Source: Nitrospinae bacterium bin107
GTDB lineage: Bacteria; UBA8248
DNA: 64,000 nt
Assembly: GCA_002238965.1 (NCBI GenBank)
Contig: MPNJ01000003.1
Span: forward strand, 296,791 to 360,790
Reading direction: 5' to 3'
The notes beneath the pieces were generated by a model. The model was not told the origin of the DNA, did not search any database, and saw only the letters and a list, made by a program, of their open reading frames with translations. Below are positions 43,493 through 51,206 of the stretch, one piece after another (the stretch's first letter is position 1; each line of letters starts with the position of its first letter). The translations under genes and the position numbers were made by a program.

Positions 43493-44290
43493 TTACAGCC
43501 CCAGCACGTCCGCCATGCCATATATGCCGGGAGACTTATCCGCCACCCAGCGGACCGCGCGGACAGCGCCGGCCGCGAAATTATCCCGGCTGCCCGCCCT
43601 GTGGGTGATCTCCACCCGCTCGCCCATCCCGAAGAAATAGACGGTGTGCTCGCCCGGAACGTCGCCGCCGCGCAGGGTCTGCATGCCGATGACGCCTTCG
43701 GGGCGGACGCCCGTCTGGCCTTCCCGGTGAAAAACCGCGTCTTCGGGGTATTTTTTACCCGTAACCCGGGCAAGAATCTCGCCCATCCGCACCGCCGTTC
43801 CCGAGGGGGCGTCTATTTTCTGGTTGTGGTGAGTTTCGATTACCTCGATATCGTAAGCATCGCCGAGAAGCCGTGCCGCCTCTTCTATCAGGCGAAAGGA
43901 GACGTTCACCCCCACGCTCATGTTCGGCGCCAGTACGCAGGCGATTTTTTCACCAAAACCCGCGATCTCCTCGCGCTGGGCATCGCTGAAGCCCGTGGTG
44001 CCGACGACGGCGGCCATCCCCTTCTCAGCCGCCAGGCGAACGTGGGTGACGCTGGCTTCGGGGATCGCGAAAGAGACCAGCACGTCGCCGCTTAATGAAG
44101 ATGTATCGGAAGTAAGGCTGACGCCCATATCACCGCAACCTGCGTGAGCGCCCGCATCCGCTCCCAAAGCGTCAAACTCCTCGCGCTCGAGCGCGCCCGA
44201 GAGGGTGAGATCGCTTGAGGAGACGATCTGGTGGATGATGCGGCCTCCCATCCTGCCGCCGGCTCCGGCCACAACGATTCGTATCGACAC
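43493..44290 (-). CDS. dapB: 4-hydroxy-tetrahydrodipicolinate reductase
   Basis: 265 aa. NAD(P)H-dependent reduction in lysine and peptidoglycan DAP synthesis. The nucleotide motif VVAGAGGRMGGRIIH starts the chain. VVGTTGFSDAQREEIAGF (~90-107) and the signature VIETHHNQKIDAPSGTA (~155-171), with the catalytic His and Lys, are complete. HTVYFFGMGERVEITHRAGSRDNFAAGAV follows in pieces typical of DapB. Product tetrahydrodipicolinate would feed DapL (at 38982). dapA is not in the window. Confidence 0.97.
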   Translation of the reverse strand: MSIRIVVAGAGGRMGGRIIHQIVSSSDLTLSGALEREEFDALGADAGAHAGCGDMGVSLTSDTSSLSGDVLVSFAIPEASVTHVRLAAEKGMAAVVGTTGFSDAQREEIAGFGEKIACVLAPNMSVGVNVSFRLIEEAARLLGDAYDIEVIETHHNQKIDAPSGTAVRMGEILARVTGKKYPEDAVFHREGQTGVRPEGVIGMQTLRGGDVPGEHTVYFFGMGERVEITHRAGSRDNFAAGAVRAVRWVADKSPGIYGMADVLGL

Positions 44291-44461
44291 GGGATTCCCC
44301 TTCCCTGATTTAGAAATATCAACAAGTCATTGATTGTAAAGCGTATTATATGCGCTTTGCCTCGAAGTGGGAACCTGCCTGCGTCATAATGGGTGTAGGA
44401 AGAGGAAACATGAAAAACGCCCGCTTTTGGACAGCTTATTTGATACTATAAGGCGACGAGG

Positions 44462-45085
44462 ATGTTCACTCTGGCGATACCGGCTTGGGGGTTGGGACTT
44501 TTGGAAACCCCGCACGAAGAGCACGAAGAGTCTGCCTGGATCAAACGCTGCCAGAACGGCGACAAGGACGCCTTCGAACCCCTGGTTCGCCAGAACGCCG
44601 GCAAAATCCAGCGCCTCGTGTGGGGGATGCTCGGCGAACGCAGGGAAGACACCGACGACATCGTTCAGGAGATATTCCTGAAAGCCTACATCTCGCTTCC
44701 CAAATTCCGGGGAGACGCCCGGTTTTCCACCTGGGTCTACCGGATCGCGGTCAATCATTGCCGCGATTACCTCAAGCGCGGCGCGCCGCTGCCGCTGGAA
44801 CTCAAAGAAGAGCAAGTCGCCGATGCGCAACCACCCGAAGACAAGGATGAACAGGACGCATTGCGAGAGATGCAGGAGATGCGCGCGAGTGATGAGCTGC
44901 AGCGGCTCCTGGCGCAACTGCCGGAGAAACACCGGCGGATTCTGGTGATGCGCGAACTCGAGGGCATGAGTTACGATGAGATAGGCGAAGTGCTCCAGAT
45001 AAGGCCCGGCACGGTGCGCTCGAGACTCAACCGGGCGCGCGCGGGTATTATTCGCGTGGCGGTGAGAGCCCGGGAGGCGAAGTGA
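44462..45085 (+). CDS. ECF-type RNA polymerase sigma factor (RpoE-like)
   Basis: 207 aa; ATG with AAGG upstream. Sigma region 2 runs from ~30 to 100 (FEPLVRQNAGKIQRLVWGM; DDIVQEIFLKAYISLPKF; FSTWVYRIAVNHCRDYLKR). Region 4 runs from ~150 to 205 (LPEKHRRILVMRELEGMSYD, EIGEVLQIRPGTVRSRLNRAR). It directs core polymerase to envelope-stress or metal-stress promoters. Its stop codon overlaps the start of the next gene, a membrane protein with anti-sigma layout, followed by two Spy/CpxP-like sensors, the usual arrangement of an ECF stress regulon. Confidence 0.94.
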   Translation: MFTLAIPAWGLGLLETPHEEHEESAWIKRCQNGDKDAFEPLVRQNAGKIQRLVWGMLGERREDTDDIVQEIFLKAYISLPKFRGDARFSTWVYRIAVNHCRDYLKRGAPLPLELKEEQVADAQPPEDKDEQDALREMQEMRASDELQRLLAQLPEKHRRILVMRELEGMSYDEIGEVLQIRPGTVRSRLNRARAGIIRVAVRAREAK

Positions 45086-45543
45086 TGCGCTGGTGGGACA
45101 ACATTTTCAACAGAGGTCGAAACGCGCAGGATTGGGACGCTCACAAGCCCGACGATGATACTGTCGCCGAGCTGCAAGCCCTCTTCGAGTCCGCGCGCGA
45201 GGATGCGCCTGAGCCTGACGATAAACTCTGGGAGAAGCTGCGCCCCCAGCTCGCCGCCCATGAGGGGCAACAAGCCCAGGGCGCCCTCTCCTTCATCTCG
45301 GTTGTTGCCGCTACGGGGCCGAGATTCGCCGCCGCGGCCCTGGGAATCCTGCTCCTCGCAGCAGGCCTTCTCTGGAACCAGGGCGTGGAGAGGCAGGCGC
45401 GCATCCTGGAACGCCAGGCGGCAGTAGCATTCTATACAGACAGAAATCCCCTGAACCCGATTGTGATGATCGGTGGCGAACTCGAGGCGCAGAGGGGCGA
45501 AGATCTTCTCCAATTCGTCGCCTACGGAACGCCCGAGCGTTAG
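45085..45543 (+). CDS. Putative anti-sigma factor, single-pass membrane protein
   Basis: 152 aa; ATG overlaps the sigma factor stop (TGATG). Residues 1-75 are acidic, soluble and presumably cytoplasmic (VAELQALFESAREDAPEPDD, WEKLRPQLA). One membrane helix lies at ~85-110 (RFAAAALGILLLAAGLLW), leaving a short periplasmic tail. There is no zinc-binding HxxxCxxC motif, so it is not a ZAS-type anti-sigma. The assignment rests on gene position, overlap and topology; sequence similarity to known anti-sigmas is not obvious. Confidence 0.65.
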   Translation: MRWWDNIFNRGRNAQDWDAHKPDDDTVAELQALFESAREDAPEPDDKLWEKLRPQLAAHEGQQAQGALSFISVVAATGPRFAAAALGILLLAAGLLWNQGVERQARILERQAAVAFYTDRNPLNPIVMIGGELEAQRGEDLLQFVAYGTPER

Positions 45544-45560
45544 CCTGTGAGATTGAGACG

Positions 45561-46112
45561 ATGAAGACCTGGTTCACGAAAGAATTCATGAAGGCGTCGG
45601 CTGTGCTGTTGATCGTGTTCGTTGCGGGCGCGGGCATCGGCTACGTCGGCGGCCACAAATACGCGGCATACAAGTTCCACAACGATTACATGTCCCGCGT
45701 ATTCAAGTCCCGCATCGAAGCCACAACACCCTCGCCTCCCATGATGCGCTCCCGCCGCGCAGAACGCGCCGGAAGCGAAAGAAGCGCCGCAAGACGCCGC
45801 TCCAGAGGCGAAAGACGCTTCATGCGCAGGCTCGAGCGTGACTTGAACCTGAACACCTCGCAGCGCGAAAACGTGGACCGCGCGCTCGAGCGCCATTATG
45901 CGCGAATCCGCGACATCAGGAGCCAGATGCGACCCCAGATCAACTCCATCATGCAGGAAATACGCAAGGACGTGCGTTCTTTCCTGGACAATGAGCAAAA
46001 AACATCTTTTGACGAAATGGTCCGGAAATTCGAGGAAAGACGCAAAAGAAGATGGAGGAAGCACAGGAAGCACCACCCAGGCGACCCGGCCGGTCAGTCG
46101 AAGAAGCAGTGA
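45561..46112 (+). CDS. Spy/CpxP-like membrane-anchored periplasmic sensor
   Basis: 183 aa. N-terminal membrane anchor (FMKASAVLLIVFVAGAGIGY), then a helical Arg-rich periplasmic domain with Spy/CpxP/CnrX features: LERDLNLNTSQRENVDRALE (LTxxQ-like), IRDIRSQMRPQINSIMQEIR and FLDNEQKTSFDEMVRKF. Such proteins are chaperones or metal/misfolding sensors that relieve anti-sigma inhibition. The C-terminus is a Lys/Arg/His-rich tail (RRKRRWRKHRKHH). It lies 17 bases after the putative anti-sigma gene. Confidence 0.78.
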   Translation: MKTWFTKEFMKASAVLLIVFVAGAGIGYVGGHKYAAYKFHNDYMSRVFKSRIEATTPSPPMMRSRRAERAGSERSAARRRSRGERRFMRRLERDLNLNTSQRENVDRALERHYARIRDIRSQMRPQINSIMQEIRKDVRSFLDNEQKTSFDEMVRKFEERRKRRWRKHRKHHPGDPAGQSKKQ

Positions 46113-46177
46113 GTACCTATAAGCAGATGCAACGCCGCCAGAATAAAACGCAAACGCAACACCGGAGGAAACAATAC

Positions 46178-46798
46178 ATGAAACGTCAAAAACGCCGCAC
46201 CCTTTCGACAGCCGTCATCGCCGCCGTATTGAGCCTCGGTCTCGCAGGCGCGGCGGCCTGGGCCCAATCTCCCACGCCCACCCCTCCGCACCACATGCAG
46301 AATCTTCCGCAATTCATGCAAAACATGATGGAAGACGCGCACTTCGGCCAGCGCGGCCACCGGGGACGCCGCGGAATGCGCGGCCCGAGGCCCTACTCGG
46401 CGCGTCCGCTGGTTACCATCGCGCTGAGAAACCACGAAGAGCTCAAGCTCACCGACGACCAGGTGAATCGCCTCAAAGACATCCGGGACGCGTTCTCCAA
46501 GAAGGCGGTGAAAGAAGGCGCTGAAATGAAGAGCCTCAGAATCGACCTCAGGCGCGCGCTCGACGCCGAAAAGCTCGACCTCGCCGACGTGGAAAAGAAA
46601 ATCCGCGAGATCTCGAAGATGCGGGTGGACTTGCGGATCGCGCGCCTCAAGGCGATTCAGGAAGGAAAATCCGTCCTGAACGATGAGCAGCAGAAGCAGT
46701 TGACGAAAATCGCCCGGAAACGCCGTGGCAGGGGTCCTGGAATGCATGAACAGATGTTCAAAGGGCCAGGCCCCGGGAACCAGTCCCAGACTTACTAG
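46178..46798 (+). CDS. Spy/CpxP family periplasmic protein
   Basis: 206 aa from ATG at 46178, with GGAGGAA upstream. Signal peptide RRTLSTAVIAAVLSLGLAGA with cleavage near AWA-Q. A Met/His-rich N-terminal part (HHMQNLPQFMQNMMEDAHFG) could bind copper or other soft metals. Two LTxxQ motifs follow: LKLTDDQVNRLKDIRDAF (~115) and VLNDEQQKQLTKIA (~175). Soluble periplasmic chaperone/metal-responsive protein, the last clear member of the ECF-sigma operon, 65 bases after the anchored paralogue. Confidence 0.85.
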   Translation: MKRQKRRTLSTAVIAAVLSLGLAGAAAWAQSPTPTPPHHMQNLPQFMQNMMEDAHFGQRGHRGRRGMRGPRPYSARPLVTIALRNHEELKLTDDQVNRLKDIRDAFSKKAVKEGAEMKSLRIDLRRALDAEKLDLADVEKKIREISKMRVDLRIARLKAIQEGKSVLNDEQQKQLTKIARKRRGRGPGMHEQMFKGPGPGNQSQTY

Positions 46799-46814
46799 TA
46801 GACATCCCGACGCT

Positions 46815-46844
46815 CCGGGGCATGGCGTAAAAACCATGTCCCGG
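46815..46844 (+). terminator. Strong hairpin after the Spy-like gene (possible terminator or mRNA-stability stem)
   Basis: An 11-bp stem (CCGGGGCATGG at 46815-46825 with CCATGTCCCGG at 46834-46844, one G-U pair) and an AT-rich loop. No T tract follows, so it may be Rho-assisted, attenuating or protective. Confidence 0.5.
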
Positions 46845-46864
46845 GCCAATCGGTTGGAGCCGCC

Positions 46865-47014
46865 ATGTGGATTCTGATGTATGAGATATACGCCGGTTAC
46901 GATTTGCTCGATTTCACCCTGGCGGGCGCCATCCTCATCGTTTCGGGGATGGTTTGCCTTCTCCTGAGAGAACTCCGGCTGGATGATTTGCAGAACGCAG
47001 TCCCATCCGAGTAG
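46865..47014 (+). CDS. Small membrane protein (49 aa), possibly a remnant of a DMT transporter C-terminus
   Basis: ATG at 46865 with GGAG seven bases upstream, TAG at 47014. The peptide has one hydrophobic helix (LAGAILIVSGMVCLLL) followed by RELRLDD. Helix and flanks resemble the last transmembrane helix of EamA/DMT transporters (preceding FTLAGA, following Arg-Glu). It is either a decayed transporter fragment or a genuine small membrane protein attached to the Spy operon. It lies just past the hairpin at 46815. Confidence 0.45.
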   Translation: MWILMYEIYAGYDLLDFTLAGAILIVSGMVCLLLRELRLDDLQNAVPSE

Positions 47015-47316
47015 TACGAACAACTCCTCTTTGAGGGGGTTGTTAAAAAAGCCGGAGAGGGAAAATTTATTTGTGGGTAGGTCGGGCATATATGTCCGAC
47101 ATATATGCGAGCCTGTTTTATTCACCTACTACGAGGGCCGCATGTATGCGGCCCCTACACTCCCTTCGGCAAGGCGGAATCCTATTGCCGTCATTGCAGG
47201 GGTTTTTCAAGAAACCCCTTAAGAGGGAGTCATTTCATAAGCATATGTCGATTGAGAAATCCATTCCTATTTGTGGGGGCGCTTTTTCAACAGCCCCTTG
47301 AACACCGAATAGAAAT
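47015..47316. repeat. Intergenic region with paired palindromes
   Basis: 302 bases between the small membrane ORF and the stop of dapF. Palindromes: 47081-47100 (half-site GTCGGGCATA, one G-U) and 47135-47159 (GGGCCGCATG...GCGGCCC, then CTAC). An 8-bp hairpin AGGGGTTT/AAACCCCT lies at 47198-47219 and could act as a terminator. No gene is seen. Confidence 0.75.
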
Positions 47317-48141
47317 TCACAGCAGAGCCTCTTCCGTCATCTCGCCCTTGTAGACGAGCCTGGTCTCGCCTTCCATGTAGACGTCGCGCACATCTGAGCC
47401 TGCGCCCTCGAAATAGATCTTGAGGATTTCGCCGCTGCGCACCGTAACGTCCACGGGAGCGGTTACGAAGCCGCGCGTAGCGGCGAGTATCGCCGTCGCC
47501 ACAGCGCCCGTGCCGCAGGCCAAGGTCTCGTTCTCCACCCCCCGCTCATAGGTCCTCAGAATCACGGAATTAGCCCCGCTCACCCGGGCGAAATTCGCAT
47601 TCGCTCCCGCCGGCGCAAACGCATCGTGCGTGCGGATGGCCCGGCCGTCGCCCACGATGTCCACGGACTCCACGTCGTCCATGAACTCCACGGCATGGGG
47701 GACGCCGGTATTCATGTGATCCACGACCACCCCTCTCCCGTTGATATCGAGTTCAACCCCCGCGCGGTAATCAAAGGGCTGGGTCATCCGCAGCTTGACT
47801 CTCGAGTCGATCATCGTCGCGTCGATGACGCCCGCGATGGTCTCGAACGATACCGAGTCCGTAGCCAGACCCAATTCTTTGGCAAAACGCGCGGCGCAGC
47901 GCCCGCCGTTACCGCACATTTCGCCCTCCGAGCCGTCGGCGTTAAAAAACCGCCACTTGAAATCGGCCCGTTCGCTCGGTTCGATAAACATCAGCCCGTC
48001 GGCGCCGACGGACTGGCCCCTGCGGCAAACGCTCTGGACGAAATCGATCATCTCATCGGCCCGGTGCTCCAGGTTTCTGTTGTCGATGAAGATGAAGTCG
48101 TTGCCGCTTCCGCTGAACTTGGTAAAAGCGATTTTGCTCAC
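47317..48141 (-). CDS. dapF: Diaminopimelate epimerase
   Basis: 274 aa. Interconverts LL- and meso-diaminopimelate by two-base catalysis. Both catalytic cysteines are in their signatures: EMCGNGGRCAARFA (~75-88) and ETLACGTGAVATAI (~211-224). The N-terminus KFSGSGNDFIFIDNR is typical. The start overlaps the end of lysA by four bases, so the last two lysine steps are coupled. This argH-lptM-lysA-dapF order resembles the conserved neighbourhood in many diderms. Confidence 0.97.
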   Translation of the reverse strand: MSKIAFTKFSGSGNDFIFIDNRNLEHRADEMIDFVQSVCRRGQSVGADGLMFIEPSERADFKWRFFNADGSEGEMCGNGGRCAARFAKELGLATDSVSFETIAGVIDATMIDSRVKLRMTQPFDYRAGVELDINGRGVVVDHMNTGVPHAVEFMDDVESVDIVGDGRAIRTHDAFAPAGANANFARVSGANSVILRTYERGVENETLACGTGAVATAILAATRGFVTAPVDVTVRSGEILKIYFEGAGSDVRDVYMEGETRLVYKGEMTEEALL

Positions 48142-49415
48142 GGAATCCGCCTCTCCTCGATGAATGCCGGTATATGCTCGCCGCGAATCAGGTCGTCATA
48201 CGACTCGCGCTCCCTGATTATATGATACTCATCCCCGCGCACAAGAATCTCGGGCGGCCGGGGGCGCGAGTTGTAGTTCGACGCCATGGTGAAGCCGTAC
48301 GCGCCCGAACTCATGACGGCCACCAGCTCGTCCCGGTGCAGTTCGGGCAAATCCCGGTCTTTCGCCAGATAATCCCCGCTCTCGCATACAGGGCCCACCA
48401 GGTCCGTCACATGCTTCGGCCTCTCCCGCGCCGCCTCGGTTACGGGCCACACGTCCTGGAAGGCCTGATAGAGGCTGGGCCTGATGAGGTCGTTCATGCC
48501 GGCGTCGATGATCACGAAGCGTTTCTCCGGATTTTCCTTCTGGTACAGCACGCGCGTGACGAGCACCCCTGCGTTGCCCGTGATGACGCGGCCCGGCTCG
48601 AAGATCAACGTGCATCCCAAATCCTTCAGCTTCGGCAATATCGCCGCCGCATATTCTTTTGGCAACGGCGGCGCCTCGTCGTGATAGGTGATGCCGAGGC
48701 CGCCGCCCAGGTTCAAGTAGCGGATGTCGTGGCCGTCTCCGCGCAATTCGCCCACCAGGCGCGCCACGATTTCCACCGAATCGGCGAACGGACTGCTCGA
48801 CGTGATCTGGCTTCCGATATGGCAGTGCACGCCGGAGGGTTCGATGCCCTCGAGATTCGCGGCGGTCTGGTACTGCTCCCTCGCCCGATTGATGTCGATG
48901 CCGAACTTGCTCTTCTTGAGTCCGGTGGTGATGTAGGGGTGGGTCTGGGGATCGACGTCGGGGTTCACCCGAATCGCGACTTGCGCTTTTTTGCCGATGC
49001 GGCTTGCCACCGCGCCGATGTTCACCAACTCCTCTTCGCTCTCCACGTTGAAGAGCAAGACGCCTTTTTCGAGCGCGTAGGCAATCTCCTCATCCGACTT
49101 GCCGACGCCCGCGAACACGACCCGGTCGGCGGGCATCCCGGCCTTGACCGCGCGGAACAATTCCCCGCCCGATACGATGTCCAGCCCCCCGCCCATCGCG
49201 CCGAAGAGCCGGAGTATCGCCAGGTTCGAATTGCTCTTCATGGCGAAACAGACAAGGTGCGGAACGGATGCAAACGCCTCGTCGAAGACGCGGAAATGCC
49301 TCGTAAGCGTCTCGTGGCTGTAGGCGTAAAAAGGCGTACCCACCTCCTCGGCCAGCCGCGTCAAGGATACGTCTTCGGCGCACAACTCGCCGCCTTTGTA
49401 GTCAAAATGGTGCAT
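48138..49415 (-). CDS. lysA: Diaminopimelate decarboxylase
   Basis: 425 aa from ATG at 49415, with AGGAG upstream; the open frame to 49541 runs into lptM antisense-free spacer and lacks family similarity. Fold-type III PLP enzyme: the Schiff-base lysine is in VCFAMKSNSNLAILR (~55), SGGELFRAVKAGMP follows, then VHCHIGSQI and YLNLGGGLGI, and the substrate Cys/Glu segment LVGPVCESGDYLA. It decarboxylates meso-DAP to lysine. Lies between lptM and dapF. Confidence 0.97.
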   Translation of the reverse strand: MHHFDYKGGELCAEDVSLTRLAEEVGTPFYAYSHETLTRHFRVFDEAFASVPHLVCFAMKSNSNLAILRLFGAMGGGLDIVSGGELFRAVKAGMPADRVVFAGVGKSDEEIAYALEKGVLLFNVESEEELVNIGAVASRIGKKAQVAIRVNPDVDPQTHPYITTGLKKSKFGIDINRAREQYQTAANLEGIEPSGVHCHIGSQITSSSPFADSVEIVARLVGELRGDGHDIRYLNLGGGLGITYHDEAPPLPKEYAAAILPKLKDLGCTLIFEPGRVITGNAGVLVTRVLYQKENPEKRFVIIDAGMNDLIRPSLYQAFQDVWPVTEAARERPKHVTDLVGPVCESGDYLAKDRDLPELHRDELVAVMSSGAYGFTMASNYNSRPRPPEILVRGDEYHIIRERESYDDLIRGEHIPAFIEERRIP

Positions 49416-49455
49416 TCTGAAAGCTCTCCTTCCGGGTCCCTTTGAGCTTGCGTTC

Positions 49456-49575
49456 TTACAAACTCTTAGCGACCGGACTCTTCGGTGGTTTCGGCGGTCC
49501 CTTGACGCCGCAACCCACGGCCATGCAGGCCATCCCGACAATAAGGACGCCCACCAGTAAAATTCTCTTCATCAT
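49456..49575 (-). CDS. lptM: LptM-like small lipoprotein (LPS translocon maturation factor)
   Basis: 39 aa, starting one base after the argH stop (ATGATG at 49570-49575). A signal peptide with lipobox AVGC at residues 19-22 is followed by GVKGPPKPPKSP, matching the LptM/YifL hallmark Cys-Gly-x-Lys-Gly-Pro right after the lipobox. In Enterobacteria LptM helps LptD-LptE assemble in the outer membrane, and its gene precedes dapF. Here argH-lptM-lysA-dapF keeps that neighbourhood. Short enough to be overlooked; motif and synteny make it convincing. Confidence 0.85.
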   Translation of the reverse strand: MMKRILLVGVLIVGMACMAVGCGVKGPPKPPKSPVAKSL

Positions 49576-49576
49576 C

Positions 49577-51004
49577 CTATATTCCCAGTCGTTTTTTCTC
49601 GGCCCGTATCTGGGCCCTCACGCTTCTCTTCGAAGCCCCGCCTGCGCTGCTTCTCGAACGCAGGGACTTCTGCAAATCCGTTTCCGCCAAATCGCCTGCG
49701 TCGAGCATGGGGTCGGCCTCCTCCAGGTCCTCGGCGCTCAACGCCCCGAGCGCCACCCCTTTGTCGACCGCGATTCGCACGGCGCGCCCCGCCGCCTCAT
49801 GCGCATGGCGGAAGGGAACCCCCCGCCGCACCATGGCGTCGGCCAGGTCCGTCGCCGTCATATAACCGCCCTCTGCGGCTTGCGCCATCGCCTGCTTATC
49901 AAACCGCATGGATTCGACCATGGGCGCCATGACCTCCAGTGAGGCCAGCAGCGTGTCCGCGGCGTCGAAGAGGGATTCCTTGTCCTCCTGCATATCGCGG
50001 TTATAGGTGAGCGGCAGCCCTTTCATAAAGGTGAGCAAGGCGATGAGATCACCGAAGACGCGCCCGCTCTTGCCCCGGACGATCTCGGCCACGTCGGGGT
50101 TTTTCTTCTGCGGCATGAGCGAGCTTCCCGTCGCGAAGGAATCCGCAAGCTCCACGAAACCGAACTCACCGCTCGCCCAGAGAATGATCTCCTCCCCCAA
50201 GCGGCTTAAGTGCATCATCGAAATAGCGGCGGCGGATGCGAATTCGAGCGCGAAATCCCTGTCGCTCACCGCGTCCATGCTGTTCTCGGCGACGGAGGCG
50301 AACCCGAGCTTTTTCGCCACCATTTTTCTGTCTATCGGGTGGCTCGTGCCCGCAAGCGCTCCCGCGCCCAGCGGCAGGACGTTGACGCGGGCGCGCACTT
50401 CGGCGAACCGCTCCCCGTCGCGCCTGAGCATCTGGGAATAGGCGAGCAGATGATGCGCCAGCGATACGGGCTGCGCGCGCTGTAAATGCGTGTAGCCGGG
50501 CATCACCGCCTCGACGTGCGCTTCCGCCTGCGCGAGCAGGGCGCGCCTCATCGCCAAGAGCGCGTCCCCTATCTCATCTATCCGGTTCCTGAGCCACAGC
50601 CTGAGCGAGGTGGCCACCTGGTCGTTCCGGCTCCGGGCCGTGTGCAGCCTGCCGCCGACGGCGCCGATTCGCTCCGTGAGCGCCGCCTCGACGTTCATGT
50701 GCACGTCTTCGAGTTCGGCCCGGAATTCGAACCTGCCCGCCTCCACTTCCTTGAATATAGCCTTGAGGCCCGAGACGATTTTCCGCGCATCCGCTTTCGT
50801 GATGATGCCCTGCGCACCCAGCATCTCCGCGTGGGCGACCGAAGCCAAGACGTCATACGGCGCCAGGCGGTAATCGAACGAGACGCTCTCGGTGAAGGCC
50901 TCCACGCGCGCGTCCGTCCCCCCCCGGAACCTCCCGCCCCAGGGTTTATTGGTCTTCGTCTTCGGAGACTTCGCTTGCCGCTTCGGCATCATCTTACTTC
51001 CCAT
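49577..51004 (-). CDS. argH: Argininosuccinate lyase
   Basis: 475 aa as drawn from ATG at 51004; the ATGs at 50992 or 50989, with GGGAAG just before, may be the real start. Fumarase/aspartase superfamily: the catalytic signature GSSLMPQKKNPDVAEIVRG is complete (~290-308), HTARSRNDQVATSLRLW and GYTHLQRAQPVSLAHH are present, and KPWGGRFRGGTD begins the conserved chain. It splits argininosuccinate to arginine and fumarate. The C-terminal tail is basic. The first gene of the arg-lys run; argG is not adjacent. Confidence 0.97.
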   Translation of the reverse strand: MGSKMMPKRQAKSPKTKTNKPWGGRFRGGTDARVEAFTESVSFDYRLAPYDVLASVAHAEMLGAQGIITKADARKIVSGLKAIFKEVEAGRFEFRAELEDVHMNVEAALTERIGAVGGRLHTARSRNDQVATSLRLWLRNRIDEIGDALLAMRRALLAQAEAHVEAVMPGYTHLQRAQPVSLAHHLLAYSQMLRRDGERFAEVRARVNVLPLGAGALAGTSHPIDRKMVAKKLGFASVAENSMDAVSDRDFALEFASAAAISMMHLSRLGEEIILWASGEFGFVELADSFATGSSLMPQKKNPDVAEIVRGKSGRVFGDLIALLTFMKGLPLTYNRDMQEDKESLFDAADTLLASLEVMAPMVESMRFDKQAMAQAAEGGYMTATDLADAMVRRGVPFRHAHEAAGRAVRIAVDKGVALGALSAEDLEEADPMLDAGDLAETDLQKSLRSRSSAGGASKRSVRAQIRAEKKRLGI

Positions 51005-51206
51005 ATTGAACCACGGCGCGCCCCGGAAATTACGCCCAGGGGCGCAAAGAGAACTGCTTACACGATAGCATGCGGATAGGGCAACCGGGGGACCTGGAAA
51101 TCAGGCGGAACCGCCCGAACCGCTTGCGGGCGAGCGCCGCATCTTCTAGGATGAAAGCCATATAGTTTATTTCAAACCTTTCCGCTGCATTTTTGGGAAA
51201 ACGTAT

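Noticed and set aside
43450..43773. N-terminal extension of the cupin frame
   Set aside because: It overlaps dapB antisense, is low-complexity, and an excellent ribosome site supports the ATG at 43449.
48174..49445. 423-codon open frame on the plus strand
   Set aside because: Antisense to lysA; no recognisable protein features.
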